Below, in pieces: positions 1 through 8,887 of a stretch of 64,000 nt of DNA (position 1 is the first letter of the stretch; the number at the start of each line of letters is the position of its first letter). This DNA comes from Streptomyces cyaneochromogenes. Its GTDB lineage: Bacteria > Actinomycetota > Actinomycetes > Streptomycetales > Streptomycetaceae. The notes beneath the pieces are model-generated. The model had not been told where the DNA came from. It saw only the letters and a list, made by a program, of their open reading frames with translations, and made no database searches. Location of the stretch: NCBI RefSeq assembly GCF_003963535.1, contig NZ_CP034539.1:7564001-7628000 (forward strand). Direction: 5' to 3'. The position numbers were made by a program, and so were the translations under genes.

Positions 1-2
1 GG

Positions 3-203
3 CCGCGTGCGGGAGTCCCGGCCCTGGAGGCCGAGCTGTTCGACGGCTCCGCCGCCCTGGACGTGGTGTGGCTCGGCAGACGCTCCATCGTCGGCATAGA
101 GCCGGGGCGCCGGCTGATCGCATCGGGCCGGATCTCCATGAGCCGGGGCCGCCGGGTGCTGTTCAACCCGAAATACGAACTGAGACCCCTCGGACGGGAG
201 TAG
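3..203 (+). CDS. OB-fold nucleic-acid-binding domain protein (C-terminal part)
   Basis: This is the 3-prime end of a gene that begins left of the window; 66 codons are visible before a TAG stop. The visible residues (beta-rich, with GRRSIVGIEPGRRL and a final NPKYELRPL) look like the OB-fold protein that commonly precedes the DUF3159 gene in Streptomyces. The next gene starts only 3 bases after the stop, so the two are probably one transcript. The identification rests on this short tail and on gene order, so the OB-fold assignment is an inference from family memory rather than a full domain reading. Confidence 0.7.
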   Translation, partial: PRAGVPALEAELFDGSAALDVVWLGRRSIVGIEPGRRLIASGRISMSRGRRVLFNPKYELRPLGRE

Positions 204-206
204 CCG

Positions 207-974
207 GTGACGTCGCTCGACAAGCCGACCGAAGACACCACCGCAGACGCCGAGCACGACGCCCGGGCGGTGACCGAGGCCGCGCTGTTCGAGGCCTTCG
301 GCGGCATGCGCGGCATGATCGAGACAGTGCTGCCCGGTCTGCTCTTCGTCACCATCTACACGATCAACAAGGACCTGCACCTCTCGGCGATCGCCGCGCT
401 CGCGGTGTCCCTTGTCCTCGTGGTCGTGCGCCTGGTGATGCGGGACACCATCAAGCACGCGTTCAGCGGTGTCTTCGGTGTCGCCTTCGGTGTCGTGTTC
501 GCGATGATGACGGGCAACGCGAAGGACTTCTACCTGCCCGGCATGCTCTACACGCTGGGGCTGGGGCTCGCGTACATCATCACGACGCTGTGCGGGGTGC
601 CGCTGATCGGCCTGATCCTCGGGCCGGTGTTCAAGGAGAACCTCTCCTGGCGCAAGCGCAATCCCGGCCGCAAGAAGGCGTACGCGAAGGCCAGTTACGC
701 GTGGGGCCTGATCCTGCTGGCCAAGTGCGCGATCCTCTTCCCGCTGTACTGGTGGGCCGACACCACCCAGTTCGGCTGGGTGCTGGTCGCCCTGAAGATC
801 CCGCCGTTCCTGCTGGCCGTGTGGCTGACGTGGGTGTTCCTGGCGAAGGCGCCGGCGCCGATCGACGTGTTCGCGGAGATGGAGGCGGCGGAGAAGGCCG
901 AGGAGGACCGCAAGGCGGCGCTCGCCGCGGAGCGCGAAGAGGCCGCGGGCGGGCAGCACCGCCGAGAGCCCTAG
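207..974 (+). CDS. DUF3159 family membrane protein
   Basis: The 255-residue product has a hydrophilic N-terminus (about 40 residues), then about five to six hydrophobic segments between residues 45 and 215, and a charged, Glu/Ala-rich C-terminal tail. This is the layout of the DUF3159 integral membrane family, whose function is unknown. The GTG start is chosen because GGGAG lies 7 bases upstream and the preceding gene ends 3 bases before it. It is the last gene of its transcript, as a strong terminator follows and the next genes converge from the other strand. Its steady position beside potassium-uptake regulators suggests, but does not prove, a role in membrane transport. Confidence 0.85.
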   Translation: MTSLDKPTEDTTADAEHDARAVTEAALFEAFGGMRGMIETVLPGLLFVTIYTINKDLHLSAIAALAVSLVLVVVRLVMRDTIKHAFSGVFGVAFGVVFAMMTGNAKDFYLPGMLYTLGLGLAYIITTLCGVPLIGLILGPVFKENLSWRKRNPGRKKAYAKASYAWGLILLAKCAILFPLYWWADTTQFGWVLVALKIPPFLLAVWLTWVFLAKAPAPIDVFAEMEAAEKAEEDRKAALAAEREEAAGGQHRREP

Positions 975-1015
975 ATCTCCGTACGACGGTCTCTGTACGA
1001 CCATCTCTCCAACAG

Positions 1016-1055
1016 CGACCAAGGGCGCCCCGCACACGCGGGGCGCCCTTGGTCG
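1016..1055. terminator. Bidirectional terminator between convergent genes
   Basis: Two perfectly complementary 18-base arms (the core reads AAGGGCGCCCCGC) flank a 4-base ACAC loop. It sits between the stop of the DUF3159 gene and the stop of the converging trkA gene, so it can serve both directions. There is no clear U tract, which is usual in high-GC actinomycetes. Confidence 0.9.
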
Positions 1056-1073
1056 TCGTAGGCCTCGAAGGGC

Positions 1074-1745
1074 TCAGCTGCCCTCGCGTCGCACCGACAG
1101 CAGGTCCTCCAGCTGCTCCTCGCGGGCCTGGGCGGCGACGAAGAGCAGCTCGTCGCCCGCTTCCAGGGAGTCCTCGCGGGACGGGGTGAGGACGCGGGTG
1201 CCGCGGATGATCGTCACCAGGGACGTGTCCTCCGGCCACTCCACGTCGCCGACCTGGGTGCCGGCCAGGGCCGACTCCTCCGGCAGGGTCAGCTCGACGA
1301 GGTTGGCGTCGCCGTGGCTGAAGCGCAGCAGGCGGACCAGGTCGCCGACGCTCACCGCCTCCTCGACCAGGGCCGACATCAGGCGCGGGGTGGAGACCGC
1401 CACGTCCACGCCCCAGGACTCGTTGAACAGCCACTCGTTCTTGGGGTTGTTCACCCGGGCCACGACGCGCGGGACGCCGTACTCCGTCTTCGCCAGCAGC
1501 GAGACGACCAGGTTGACCTTGTCGTCGCCCGTCGCGGCGATCACCACGTTGCAGCGCTGCAGGGCCGCCTCGTCCAGCGACGTGATCTCGCAGGCGTCGG
1601 CCAGCAGCCATTCCGCCTGCGGGACGCGTTCGACCGAGATGGCGGTCGGCGCCTTGTCGACGAGCAGGACCTCGTGGCCGTTCTCCAGCAGTTCGCCCGC
1701 GATGGAGCGACCCACCGCGCCGGCACCGGCAATGGCGACCCTCAT
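1074..1745 (-). CDS. trkA: TrkA-family potassium uptake regulatory protein (second of pair)
   Basis: This 223-residue cytoplasmic protein starts with a Rossmann nucleotide-binding fold (MRVAIAGAGAVGRSIAGELL, GxGxxG at residues 7-12, acidic VDK at the end of beta-2). A TrkA-C ligand-binding domain occupies about residues 135-215. TrkA proteins bind NAD(H) or ATP and gate potassium channels or Trk/Ktr transporters. The ATG shares its A with the TGA stop of the upstream paralogue, so the two are translationally coupled and may form a hetero-oligomeric ring. An APC transporter is encoded divergently about 480 bases upstream of the pair and could be their target. Confidence 0.9.
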   Translation of the reverse strand: MRVAIAGAGAVGRSIAGELLENGHEVLLVDKAPTAISVERVPQAEWLLADACEITSLDEAALQRCNVVIAATGDDKVNLVVSLLAKTEYGVPRVVARVNNPKNEWLFNESWGVDVAVSTPRLMSALVEEAVSVGDLVRLLRFSHGDANLVELTLPEESALAGTQVGDVEWPEDTSLVTIIRGTRVLTPSREDSLEAGDELLFVAAQAREEQLEDLLSVRREGS

Positions 1746-2416
1746 CAGTGACCGCCCTCCTCTTCGGGACCCTTGGCGAAGGACGCCTCGACCTTGTCGA
1801 CCTCGTCGGTGCGCATCATCACGTGCACCAGGTCGCCCTCCTGCAGCACCGTCTGCGACGTGGGCAGGATCGCCTCGCCGAGCCGGGTGAGGAACGCGAC
1901 GCGCACGCCGGTCTCCTCCTGCAGCTTGCTGATCTTGTGGCCCACCCACTCCGTGGAGGCGTGCACCTCGGCGAGTTGGACGCCGCCGGTGGGGTCCCGC
2001 CACAGCGGCTCGGCGCCCGAGGGCAGCAGACGGCGCAGCATCTGGTCGGCCGTCCAGCGGACCGTGGCCACGGTGGGGATGCCCAGGCGCTGGTAGACCT
2101 CGGCGCGGCGGGGGTCGTAGATACGGGCCGCGACGTTCTCCACGCCGAACATCTCGCGGGCCACGCGCGCGGAGATGATGTTCGAGTTGTCACCGCTGGA
2201 GACCGCGGCGAAGGCGCCGGCCTCCTCGATGCCCGCCTCGCGCAGGGTGTCCTGGTCGAAGCCGACGCCGGTGACCCGGCGGCCTCCGAATCCGGGGCCC
2301 AGGCGGCGGAAGGCGGTGGGGTCCTGGTCGATCACCGCGACCGTGTGCCCTTGTTGCTCCAGGGTCTGCGCCAGAGCGGAGCCCACCCTTCCGCAACCCA
2401 TGATGACGATGTGCAC
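1745..2416 (-). CDS. trkA: TrkA-family potassium uptake regulatory protein (first of pair)
   Basis: The 223-residue product has the N-terminal nucleotide-binding domain (HIVIMGCGRVGSALAQTL, then VIDQD) and a C-terminal TrkA-C domain. The GTG at 2416 is chosen because the conserved family N-terminus begins exactly there and a purine-rich GCGGGG lies 8 bases upstream; the open frame extends further but without family similarity. It is the same length as its downstream partner and is clearly paralogous to it. The pair probably senses nucleotides or c-di-AMP and controls a potassium transporter. Confidence 0.9.
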   Translation of the reverse strand: MHIVIMGCGRVGSALAQTLEQQGHTVAVIDQDPTAFRRLGPGFGGRRVTGVGFDQDTLREAGIEEAGAFAAVSSGDNSNIISARVAREMFGVENVAARIYDPRRAEVYQRLGIPTVATVRWTADQMLRRLLPSGAEPLWRDPTGGVQLAEVHASTEWVGHKISKLQEETGVRVAFLTRLGEAILPTSQTVLQEGDLVHVMMRTDEVDKVEASFAKGPEEEGGH

Positions 2417-2635
2417 GGCGTTTACCCCGCACTCCTCGTGAGGCGTCTGACTTGCGTGAACGTGGTGCTCATATCCTTCTCTCGGTTCGCCGGGCAACAG
2501 GCGCGGACCGGTCGCGGACCGCTGGGCAACATCATGCCGGGGAATGCCGCGGATGATCCCTCGCGGTTCGGATCGTGGGCTCGCGTGTGCCTCGGTCCAC
2601 CGTAACGTTCGGCTCGCCGTGTCCCGTACGAGCCC

Positions 2636-2734
2636 TCAACGGCGGTTGAAGCTGCGCACGCTGGCCAGCACCAGGGCGCCGAGTCCGGCGAGCGAGACGA
2701 GGGCTCCGACGAGCTGAGCGGTCGTCTGCGACAT
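2636..2734 (-). CDS. Small single-span membrane protein, 32 residues
   Basis: The frame encodes a short polar start (MSQTTAQL), one hydrophobic stretch rich in Val, Leu, Ala and Gly (about residues 8-26), and a basic end (RSFNRR). An AGGAG sequence lies about 6 bases before the ATG. It occupies the otherwise empty stretch between the trkA pair and the divergent transporter gene. The rest of the 2417-2899 gap holds only promoter-like sequence. The function is unknown; it could be an accessory peptide of the nearby transporter. Confidence 0.6.
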   Translation of the reverse strand: MSQTTAQLVGALVSLAGLGALVLASVRSFNRR

Positions 2735-2899
2735 GAGGTCTCCTGGATGTGATGAGCGTACCGACGCAGGTCATGGAGGCACGCGCGCGCCGCCCGGACC
2801 GGCGCTCGGCGCGTGCGCGGCACGGAATTCACCCCCGCGCCGCGCGCGATTTCACCCGGATGTGCTCCGCCCCAGGCTGGGGGCCTACGATTCTCTGTT

Positions 2900-4948
2900 G
2901 TGTCCAAACTGACCGACGTGCCCAAACGGATTCTGATCGGGCGCGCGCTGCGCAGTGATCGGCTGGCGGAAACGCTCCTGCCGAAGCGCATCGCACTGCC
3001 CGTCTTCGCCTCCGACCCGCTGTCCTCCGTGGCATACGCGCCCGGAGAAGTACTGCTGGTCCTCTCCATCGCGGGCGTGTCGGCCTACCACTTCAGCCCC
3101 TGGATCGCGGTCGCGGTGGTCGTGCTGATGTTCACGGTGGTCGCCTCCTACCGGCAGAACGTGCACGCCTACCCCAGCGGTGGCGGCGACTACGAGGTGG
3201 CCACCACCAACCTCGGCCCCAAGGCCGGCCTGACGGTCGCGAGCGCCCTGCTCGTCGACTACGTCCTGACCGTCGCCGTCTCCATCTCCTCCGGCATCGA
3301 GAACCTGGGCTCGGCGGTCCCGTTCGTCGTCGAGCACAAGGTCGAGTGCGCGGTCGGCGTGATCGTGCTGCTGACGCTGATGAACCTGCGCGGCGTCAAG
3401 GAGTCCGGCAGCCTCTTCGCGATCCCGACGTACGTGTTCGTCGCGGGCGTCTTCATCATGATCGCGTGGGGCGCGTTCCGCGGGCTGGTCCTGGACGACA
3501 CCATGCGGGCGCCCACGGCGTCGTACGAGATAAAGCCGGAGCACGAGGGTCTCGCGGGCTTCGCGCTCGTCTTCCTCCTCCTGCGCGCCTTCTCCTCCGG
3601 CTGTGCCGCGCTGACCGGTGTCGAGGCGATCTCCAACGGTGTCCCGGCCTTCCGCAAGCCCAAGTCGAAGAACGCCGCGACGACGCTCGCGATGATGGGC
3701 CTGCTGGCCGTCACCATGTTCTGCGGCATCATCGGGCTCGCCATGGTGACCAAGGTCCGCATGGCCGAGAACCCGGCCGTCGACCTGCTCAAGGACGGTG
3801 TCGCGGTCGGCGCCGACTACGTCCAGAACCCGGTGATCACCCAGGTCGCCGAGGCCGTCTTCGGCAAAGGCAGCTTCTTCTTCATCGTGCTCGCCGCGGC
3901 CACCGCCCTGGTGCTGTTCCTGGCGGCCAACACCGCCTACAACGGCTTCCCGGTGCTCGGCTCGATCCTCGCCCAGGACCGCTACCTGCCGCGCCAGCTG
4001 CACACCCGCGGTGACCGGCTCGCCTTCTCCAACGGCATCGTGCTCCTGGCGGGCGCGGCCATCCTGCTGGTGTGGATCTACGGCGCCGACTCCACCCGGC
4101 TGATCCAGCTGTACATCGTCGGCGTGTTCGTGTCCTTCACGCTCAGCCAGATCGGCATGGTCCGCCACTGGAACCGCCTCCTGGCGACGGAGACCGACCA
4201 GGCCAAGCGCCGCCACATGATCCGCTCCCGCGCGATCAACACCTTCGGCGCCTTCTTCACCGGCCTGGTCCTGGTCGTCGTCCTCGTCACCAAGTTCACG
4301 CACGGCGCCTGGGTCGCCCTGCTCGGCATGGTGATCTTCTACGTGACGATGACGGCCATCCGCCGCCACTACGACCACGTCTCCGACGAACTCGCCGCCC
4401 CCGAGGGCCCGAGCGACGACAGCGTACGGCCGTCCCGTGTGCACTCGGTCGTCCTGGTCTCCAAGATCCACCGCCCCGCGCTGCGCGCCCTGGCCTACGC
4501 CAAGCTGCTGCGCTCGGACACCTTGGAGGCGCTCAGCGTCAACGTCGACCCGGCGGAGACCAAGGCGCTGCGCGAGGAGTGGGAGCGGCGCGGGATCGAC
4601 GTACCGCTGAAGGTCCTCGACTCGCCCTACCGCGAGATCACGCGGCCGATCATCGAGTACGTGAAGAGCCTGCGCAAGGAGTCACCGCGCGACGCCGTGT
4701 CGGTGATCATCCCCGAGTACGTGGTCGGCCACTGGTACGAGCACCTGCTGCACAACCAGAGCGCGCTGCGCCTGAAGGGCCGGCTCCTCTTCACGCCGGG
4801 CATCATGGTGACCTCGGTGCCCTACCAGCTCCAGTCCTCGGAGGTGGCGAAGGCCCGGGCCCGTAAGCGGCAGGAGTGGAACGCTCCGGGTTCGGTGCGG
4901 CGCGGGCCCGCCCAGGAGCGGGCGAAGGAGCCGGACGGCCGGCGCTGA
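2900..4948 (+). CDS. APC-superfamily amino acid/potassium transporter with C-terminal cytosolic domain
   Basis: This 682-residue protein has about 12 transmembrane segments in its first 480 residues, including conserved APC features in the first helices (FASDPLSSVAYAPGEVL and SGGGDYEVA). About 200 cytosolic residues follow, starting near VRPSRVHSVVLVSKIHRPALRALAYAK, a universal-stress-protein-like fold. This architecture is shared with KimA-type potassium importers regulated by c-di-AMP, so potassium rather than an amino acid may be the cargo. The GTG at 2900 is chosen because similarity starts at VSKLTDVPKRILIG. A TACGAT box ends 8 bases before it, so the message may be nearly leaderless. 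The adjacent trkA pair supports a role in potassium homeostasis. Confidence 0.88.
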   Translation: MSKLTDVPKRILIGRALRSDRLAETLLPKRIALPVFASDPLSSVAYAPGEVLLVLSIAGVSAYHFSPWIAVAVVVLMFTVVASYRQNVHAYPSGGGDYEVATTNLGPKAGLTVASALLVDYVLTVAVSISSGIENLGSAVPFVVEHKVECAVGVIVLLTLMNLRGVKESGSLFAIPTYVFVAGVFIMIAWGAFRGLVLDDTMRAPTASYEIKPEHEGLAGFALVFLLLRAFSSGCAALTGVEAISNGVPAFRKPKSKNAATTLAMMGLLAVTMFCGIIGLAMVTKVRMAENPAVDLLKDGVAVGADYVQNPVITQVAEAVFGKGSFFFIVLAAATALVLFLAANTAYNGFPVLGSILAQDRYLPRQLHTRGDRLAFSNGIVLLAGAAILLVWIYGADSTRLIQLYIVGVFVSFTLSQIGMVRHWNRLLATETDQAKRRHMIRSRAINTFGAFFTGLVLVVVLVTKFTHGAWVALLGMVIFYVTMTAIRRHYDHVSDELAAPEGPSDDSVRPSRVHSVVLVSKIHRPALRALAYAKLLRSDTLEALSVNVDPAETKALREEWERRGIDVPLKVLDSPYREITRPIIEYVKSLRKESPRDAVSVIIPEYVVGHWYEHLLHNQSALRLKGRLLFTPGIMVTSVPYQLQSSEVAKARARKRQEWNAPGSVRRGPAQERAKEPDGRR

Positions 4949-5059
4949 CGGCGGGGCGGGGTGCGGGCGGGGAGCACGTAGACTGGTGGGCTGTTGTCAG
5001 GCCCTCCACAGCCCTTGGGGAGAGGGCCGCATCCCCTCTCGATCTGGAGTCACCCCGCC

Positions 5060-6400
5060 ATGCAGGCAGAACCGAACAAATCGCAGGCGGGGTCGCTGGT
5101 GGGGGAGGAGTACGAGGTCGAGATCGGCCCCGTCGCCCACGGCGGGCACTGCATCGCCCGCACCGATGCCGGCCAGGTGCTGTTCGTCCGGCACACGCTG
5201 CCCGGTGAGCGGGTCGTCGCCCGGGTGACCGAGGGCGAGGAGGGTGACCGCTTCCTGCGCGCCGACGCGGTCGAGATCCTGTCCGCCTCCAAGGACCGCA
5301 TCGAGGCGCCCTGCCCCTTCGCCGGCCCCGGCCGCTGCGGCGGCTGCGACTGGCAGCACGCCAAGCCGGGGGCGCAGCGCCGGATGAAGGGCGAGGTCAT
5401 CGCCGAGCAGCTGCAGCGGCTCGCGGGGCTGACGCCGGAGGACGTCGGCTGGGACGGCACGGTGATGCCGGCCGAGGGCGACAAACTGCCGGCCGGGCAG
5501 GTGCCGCAGTGGCGGACGCGGGTGCAGTACGCCGTCGACGCCGACGGTCACGCCGGACTGCGCCGGCACCGCTCGCACGAGGTGGAGCCGGTCGACCACT
5601 GCATGATCGCCGCGGAGGGTGTCAGCGAGCTGGGCATCGAGAAGCGGGACTGGACGGGCATGGCGTCGGTGGAGGCGATCGCGGCGACCGGTTCGCAGGA
5701 CCGCCAGGTGATCCTGACGCCTCGGCCGGGCGCGCGGCTGCCGATCGTGGAGCTGGACAAGCCGGTCTCCGTGATGCGGGTCGGCGAGAAGGACGGCGGC
5801 ACCCACCGCGTCCACGGCCGCCCCTTCGTCCGCGAGCGCGCGGACGGCCGTACCCACCGGGTCGGCAGCGGCGGCTTCTGGCAGGTCCACCCGAAGGCGG
5901 CGGACACCCTGGTGACGGCCGTCATGCAGGGCCTGCTGCCACGCAAGGGCGAGATGGCCCTCGACCTCTACTGCGGCGTGGGCCTCTTCGCGGGCGCCCT
6001 GGCCGACCGCCTCGGCGACAAGGGCGCGGTCCTCGGCATCGAATCCGGCAAGCGTGCCGTGGAGGACGCCCGGCACAACCTCGCCGACTTCGACCGCGTG
6101 CGGATCGAGCAGGGCAAGGTGGAGGCCGTACTGCCGCGCACCGGGATCACCGAGGTGGATCTGATCGTGCTGGATCCGCCGCGGGCGGGGGCCGGGCGGG
6201 GGACGGTGGCGCAGCTTGCGTCGCTCGGGGCGCGGAGGATCGCGTATGTGGCTTGCGATCCGGCGGCGTTGGCCCGGGATTTGGGGTACTTCCGGGATGG
6301 GGGGTATCGGGTGCGGATGCTTCGGGCGTTTGATCTGTTTCCGATGACTCATCATGTGGAGTGCGTTGCGATCCTGGAACCGGCCGCGAAGGGCTCCTGA
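5060..6400 (+). CDS. 23S rRNA/tRNA (uracil-5-)-methyltransferase, TrmA/RlmD type
   Basis: The 446-residue enzyme begins with a TRAM RNA-binding domain (about residues 12-70). It then has an iron-sulfur type cysteine cluster (CPFAGPGRCGGCDW), a SAM-binding motif (DLYCGVGLFAGAL) and the catalytic motifs DPPRAG and YVACDPAALARDL, whose Cys forms the covalent RNA adduct. It transfers a methyl group to C5 of a uridine in RNA. The ATG lies 10 bases after GGAG. Codon use drifts to AT-richer third positions in the last 60 codons, without disrupting motifs. It appears monocistronic. Confidence 0.92.
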   Translation: MQAEPNKSQAGSLVGEEYEVEIGPVAHGGHCIARTDAGQVLFVRHTLPGERVVARVTEGEEGDRFLRADAVEILSASKDRIEAPCPFAGPGRCGGCDWQHAKPGAQRRMKGEVIAEQLQRLAGLTPEDVGWDGTVMPAEGDKLPAGQVPQWRTRVQYAVDADGHAGLRRHRSHEVEPVDHCMIAAEGVSELGIEKRDWTGMASVEAIAATGSQDRQVILTPRPGARLPIVELDKPVSVMRVGEKDGGTHRVHGRPFVRERADGRTHRVGSGGFWQVHPKAADTLVTAVMQGLLPRKGEMALDLYCGVGLFAGALADRLGDKGAVLGIESGKRAVEDARHNLADFDRVRIEQGKVEAVLPRTGITEVDLIVLDPPRAGAGRGTVAQLASLGARRIAYVACDPAALARDLGYFRDGGYRVRMLRAFDLFPMTHHVECVAILEPAAKGS

Positions 6401-6457
6401 GCTGCGGATTTGCCGCTGCCCGTTATGTGGGGTGCGGCAGCCGATGCGCAGGATGAC

Positions 6458-6700
6458 TCATTCGACCGCCGCCCCTCCCGACAGGCGCACCTCTTCGCTG
6501 TCGAGGGCGGCCTGCAGGCGGCGCAGTACGGTGTCGTCGATCTGGTGCTCGTCGCGGAGCCTGACGACGGTGGCGCGTTTGTTGGCTATGCGAGCGAGGC
6601 GCAGCGCGAGGTGGTCCTGGTGCTGAAGCACCGCGGGGTCGTCGTGGGCGCCCGCGCTGCGGGCCCGGACGGACGTCAGGTGCGCCTCGTACTTCTGCCG
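6458..6700 (-). pseudogene. Remnant of a CPA1-type Na+/H+ antiporter (C-terminal tail only)
   Basis: About 80 codons survive, reading QKYEAHLTSVRARSAG through HQIDDTVLRRLQAALDSEEVRL to a TGA stop. This matches the cytosolic C-terminal tail of bacterial sodium/proton antiporters, a family of about 530 residues. All membrane helices are missing. The frame joins directly to a piece of an unrelated TetR gene at about 6700, in a different reading frame. Confidence 0.7.
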
Positions 6701-6912
6701 TCCAGTCCGAGGGATCGAAGTCCTCGCGCAGCCGGCCCGAGGCCTTGGCGCGGTCGATGAGGTGCACCATGCCCTCGTACGCCTCGTTGCGGCGCTCCTC
6801 CATGGCCTTGGCGGTGGGGAAGGGCGTGGTCAGGACGTCGGCGAAGCCATGGTCGGCGGCCTGCATCGCACCGGCGGTCTCGATGTAGCCGACGAAACCG
6901 CGGAACCGGCGG
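6701..6912 (-). pseudogene. Remnant of a TetR-family regulator (ligand-binding domain piece)
   Basis: About 70 codons read RFRGFVGYIETAGAMQAADH through RLREDFDPSDW. This is a stretch of the ligand-binding domain of TetR/AcrR regulators. The helix-turn-helix domain and the C-terminal end are both absent. The piece is cut on one side by the antiporter remnant and stops on the other side just before the neighbouring solute-binding gene. Confidence 0.65.
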
Positions 6913-6933
6913 CAAAGGATCCCGGCCTGCGGT

Positions 6934-7650
6934 TCAGGCCGGCGGAGCCACCAGGCTGTCGGACTGTCCCGCGCGGCGCAACGACGCGGCGACGAAGCCG
7001 TTCGCCTTGAGTTCCTCGACCAACTCCCGCAGGAACCGTACGGTTTCCGGACGCCGGGACTTTGTCGTGCCGACGGCCTGCCGGATCTGCATGAACCCCT
7101 CCTGGATCAGCCGCACTTCGGGGTGTGCGTCCGCGTAGGCGGTCATCGGCTGCCGGATGCCCGCGCCCGCCTCCAGGCCTTGCGCGGCAAAGGTGTCGAC
7201 GCCTTCGTCGCCGCGAACGAGGGTGGCGTGGCGCAGGGTTCGGGTGAGGTGGAGGTCGTAGGCGGACCCGGACTTCACGCCGATCCTGACCCCGGGTGCG
7301 TCGACGTTCTCGGGCTTCGTCAGCTCGGAGTCCCGGGGCACCGCGTACACGCCCTCGATGAGCACGTACGGGGCCGAGAACGCGACCTCCGCCTCGCGGG
7401 CGGGGTCGATCGCGAGGAAGCACACATCGGCCCGTCCGTCGGCCATCGCCTCGAAGGACTTCCGCGCGGCGTCGAAGCAGAGGAACTCCACGGGCACGCC
7501 GAGTCGGGCCGCGATCTCCCGGGCCAGATCGACCGTGATGCCGCTCGGCGCGTCCGGCGTGCCCTGGGCGAGGACGGGATTGCCGAGGTTGACGGAAGCG
7601 CGCAGGACACCGGTGGGCGCGAGGTCGGCGGCGAGGGAGGGCAGGCTCAT
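6934..7650 (-). CDS. Amino-acid-type ABC transporter substrate-binding domain protein
   Basis: The 238-residue product has the periplasmic-binding-protein fold of the polar amino acid family. Its N-terminal lobe includes LRASVNLGNPVLAQG, GITVDLAREIAARLG and DVCFLAIDPARE, followed by hinge and second-lobe motifs (GVRIGVKSGSAYDLHLTR). There is no signal peptide or lipobox, so it is probably cytoplasmic and may act as a sensor or an enzyme-like binding protein rather than as a transporter part. No permease or ATPase gene is nearby. Remnants lie on both sides, so the original neighbours may be lost. Confidence 0.75.
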   Translation of the reverse strand: MSLPSLAADLAPTGVLRASVNLGNPVLAQGTPDAPSGITVDLAREIAARLGVPVEFLCFDAARKSFEAMADGRADVCFLAIDPAREAEVAFSAPYVLIEGVYAVPRDSELTKPENVDAPGVRIGVKSGSAYDLHLTRTLRHATLVRGDEGVDTFAAQGLEAGAGIRQPMTAYADAHPEVRLIQEGFMQIRQAVGTTKSRRPETVRFLRELVEELKANGFVAASLRRAGQSDSLVAPPA

Positions 7651-7813
7651 GGCGAGAGTCTAGGTCGGGCGGTGAATGCGCCGGGCGGGGCGGAGGGTTG
7701 AGGGCCGAAACGACGCCGGTGGTCACGACGGCTTCGGGTCGCCTCGGGAGGGGGGGCAGGCCGCCCGCGCGCTGTTCTGGAGCTGTGTCTGTGCGTCGCG
7801 CCGGCCGATCGCG

Positions 7814-8300
7814 TCACGTCGGTCGGGCCGCAGCCGTGGGCAGGATGCACGGCACGCCCTCGGTCGTCGGGCGGGTCGCGTCGCTGAGGGTTCGTAGGAG
7901 GACCGCCGCCGCGGGGATGTTCCGGGCGTCCGGCCAGAGAGGGCGAAGACCCGGCGGATCGGGAAACCGGTCAGCGGGCGGGCGACCACACCGGGGTCGG
8001 TGTGGGCGGTGACCGCCAGGGTATTGAGGACCGCGAGGCCGATGCGGTGGGCCACCAGGGGGTGCAGGGTGCGTTGGTCGTCGACGGTGGCGGCGATCCG
8101 GGGGGAGCCGGCGTCGCGGCAGGCCGCCAGGAAGCCGGCCCGGCCGGACTCCAGCACCCAGCGCTCCTCGGCGAGGTCCGCCAGTGAGACGAAGGGCTGG
8201 GCGGCGGCCGGGTCCTGGAGATCCGCCGCTCCCGCCTGCGGGCCTGCGTCCACCGTGAGGTCGTTGCCGAGCAAAACGGGGTAGAGACCGGGCAGGACCC
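7814..8300 (-). pseudogene. LysR-family regulator remnant, 5-prime truncated and frameshifted
   Basis: The readable part is the effector-binding domain: VLPGLYPVLLGNDLTVDAGP, then FVSLADLAEERWVLES, LHPLVAHRIGLAVLN and GFPIRRVFAL. Near 7925 the similarity moves to another frame (AAAVLLRTLSDATRP), which shows a frameshift. The DNA-binding half is missing, so no functional regulator can be made. A small unrelated membrane protein gene starts on the opposite strand just where the remnant ends. Confidence 0.65.
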
Positions 8301-8318
8301 GAGGGGAGGTGGGATGCG

Positions 8319-8417
8319 ATGAACAAGATTCCCCGCTGGGTCGCCCAGGCCGTCGCCGTGCTGGCCTGCGTCGCGGTGCTGCTGCTGGCGGCGACCTGGG
8401 CCGTGCAGAACTTCTGA
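8319..8417 (+). CDS. Small single-span membrane protein, 32 residues
   Basis: The frame encodes a short basic start (MNKIPRWVAQ), one strong hydrophobic segment (about residues 9-29) and a short polar end (AVQNF). A good GGGAGGTGGG ribosome site lies a few bases before the ATG. The gene stands alone between the LysR remnant and the arsR-type gene. The function is unknown. The clear ribosome site and clean hydrophobic pattern are the reasons for calling it. Confidence 0.55.
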   Translation: MNKIPRWVAQAVAVLACVAVLLLAATWAVQNF

Positions 8418-8486
8418 GGCGGCCCTCCCGCCGAGGCCGGCTGGCGATCCGGTCGCAGAACTCCCGTATGGCTCTAGGCTGATCCC

Positions 8487-8846
8487 ATGCCTGAGCGCCA
8501 CGCCGTATCACCTGCAGTCGGTGCGCATCTGCGTGCCCCGGACAGCGCGCGGCTCGCCGAGGCGACCGGGGTGTTCGCGATGCTCTCGGACGTCACCAGG
8601 CTGCACTTGTTGTGGCTGCTCTCGCAGGACGAGGCGGACGTCGGTTCGCTCGCCGAGCAGTGCGACGCCTCGCGCACAGCGGTCAGCCAGCATCTGGCGA
8701 AGCTGCGGCTTGCCGGGCTCGTGGACACCCGTCGCGAAGGGCGGCACATCTACTACCGCCTCAGCGACGGGCATCTGCGGCGCCTGGTCGTGGAAGCGCT
8801 CAGCCACGCGGACCACCGGGTGAGCGGGACGGCTCCGCACGACTGA
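8487..8846 (+). CDS. ArsR/SmtB-family transcriptional regulator
   Basis: The 119-residue protein has the winged-helix DNA-binding domain of ArsR regulators (residues about 22-105). The recognition-helix region is CDASRTAVSQHLAKLRLAGLV and the wing is RREGRHIYYRL. Such proteins repress metal-efflux genes and release DNA on metal or other signals. No clear metal-binding cysteine pair is present in the alpha-3 helix apart from the single Cys of CDAS, so the metal specificity is unclear. The usual partner efflux gene does not follow; a converging histidine kinase gene does. Confidence 0.85.
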   Translation: MPERHAVSPAVGAHLRAPDSARLAEATGVFAMLSDVTRLHLLWLLSQDEADVGSLAEQCDASRTAVSQHLAKLRLAGLVDTRREGRHIYYRLSDGHLRRLVVEALSHADHRVSGTAPHD

Positions 8847-8887
8847 GCCGAGGTGTCGTACGTGGACCCTCACTGCCGAGTCACCGG

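Noticed and set aside
1074..2416. Recent tandem duplication of trkA
   Set aside because: The two proteins are clearly diverged and a coupled pair is the normal arrangement in Streptomyces.
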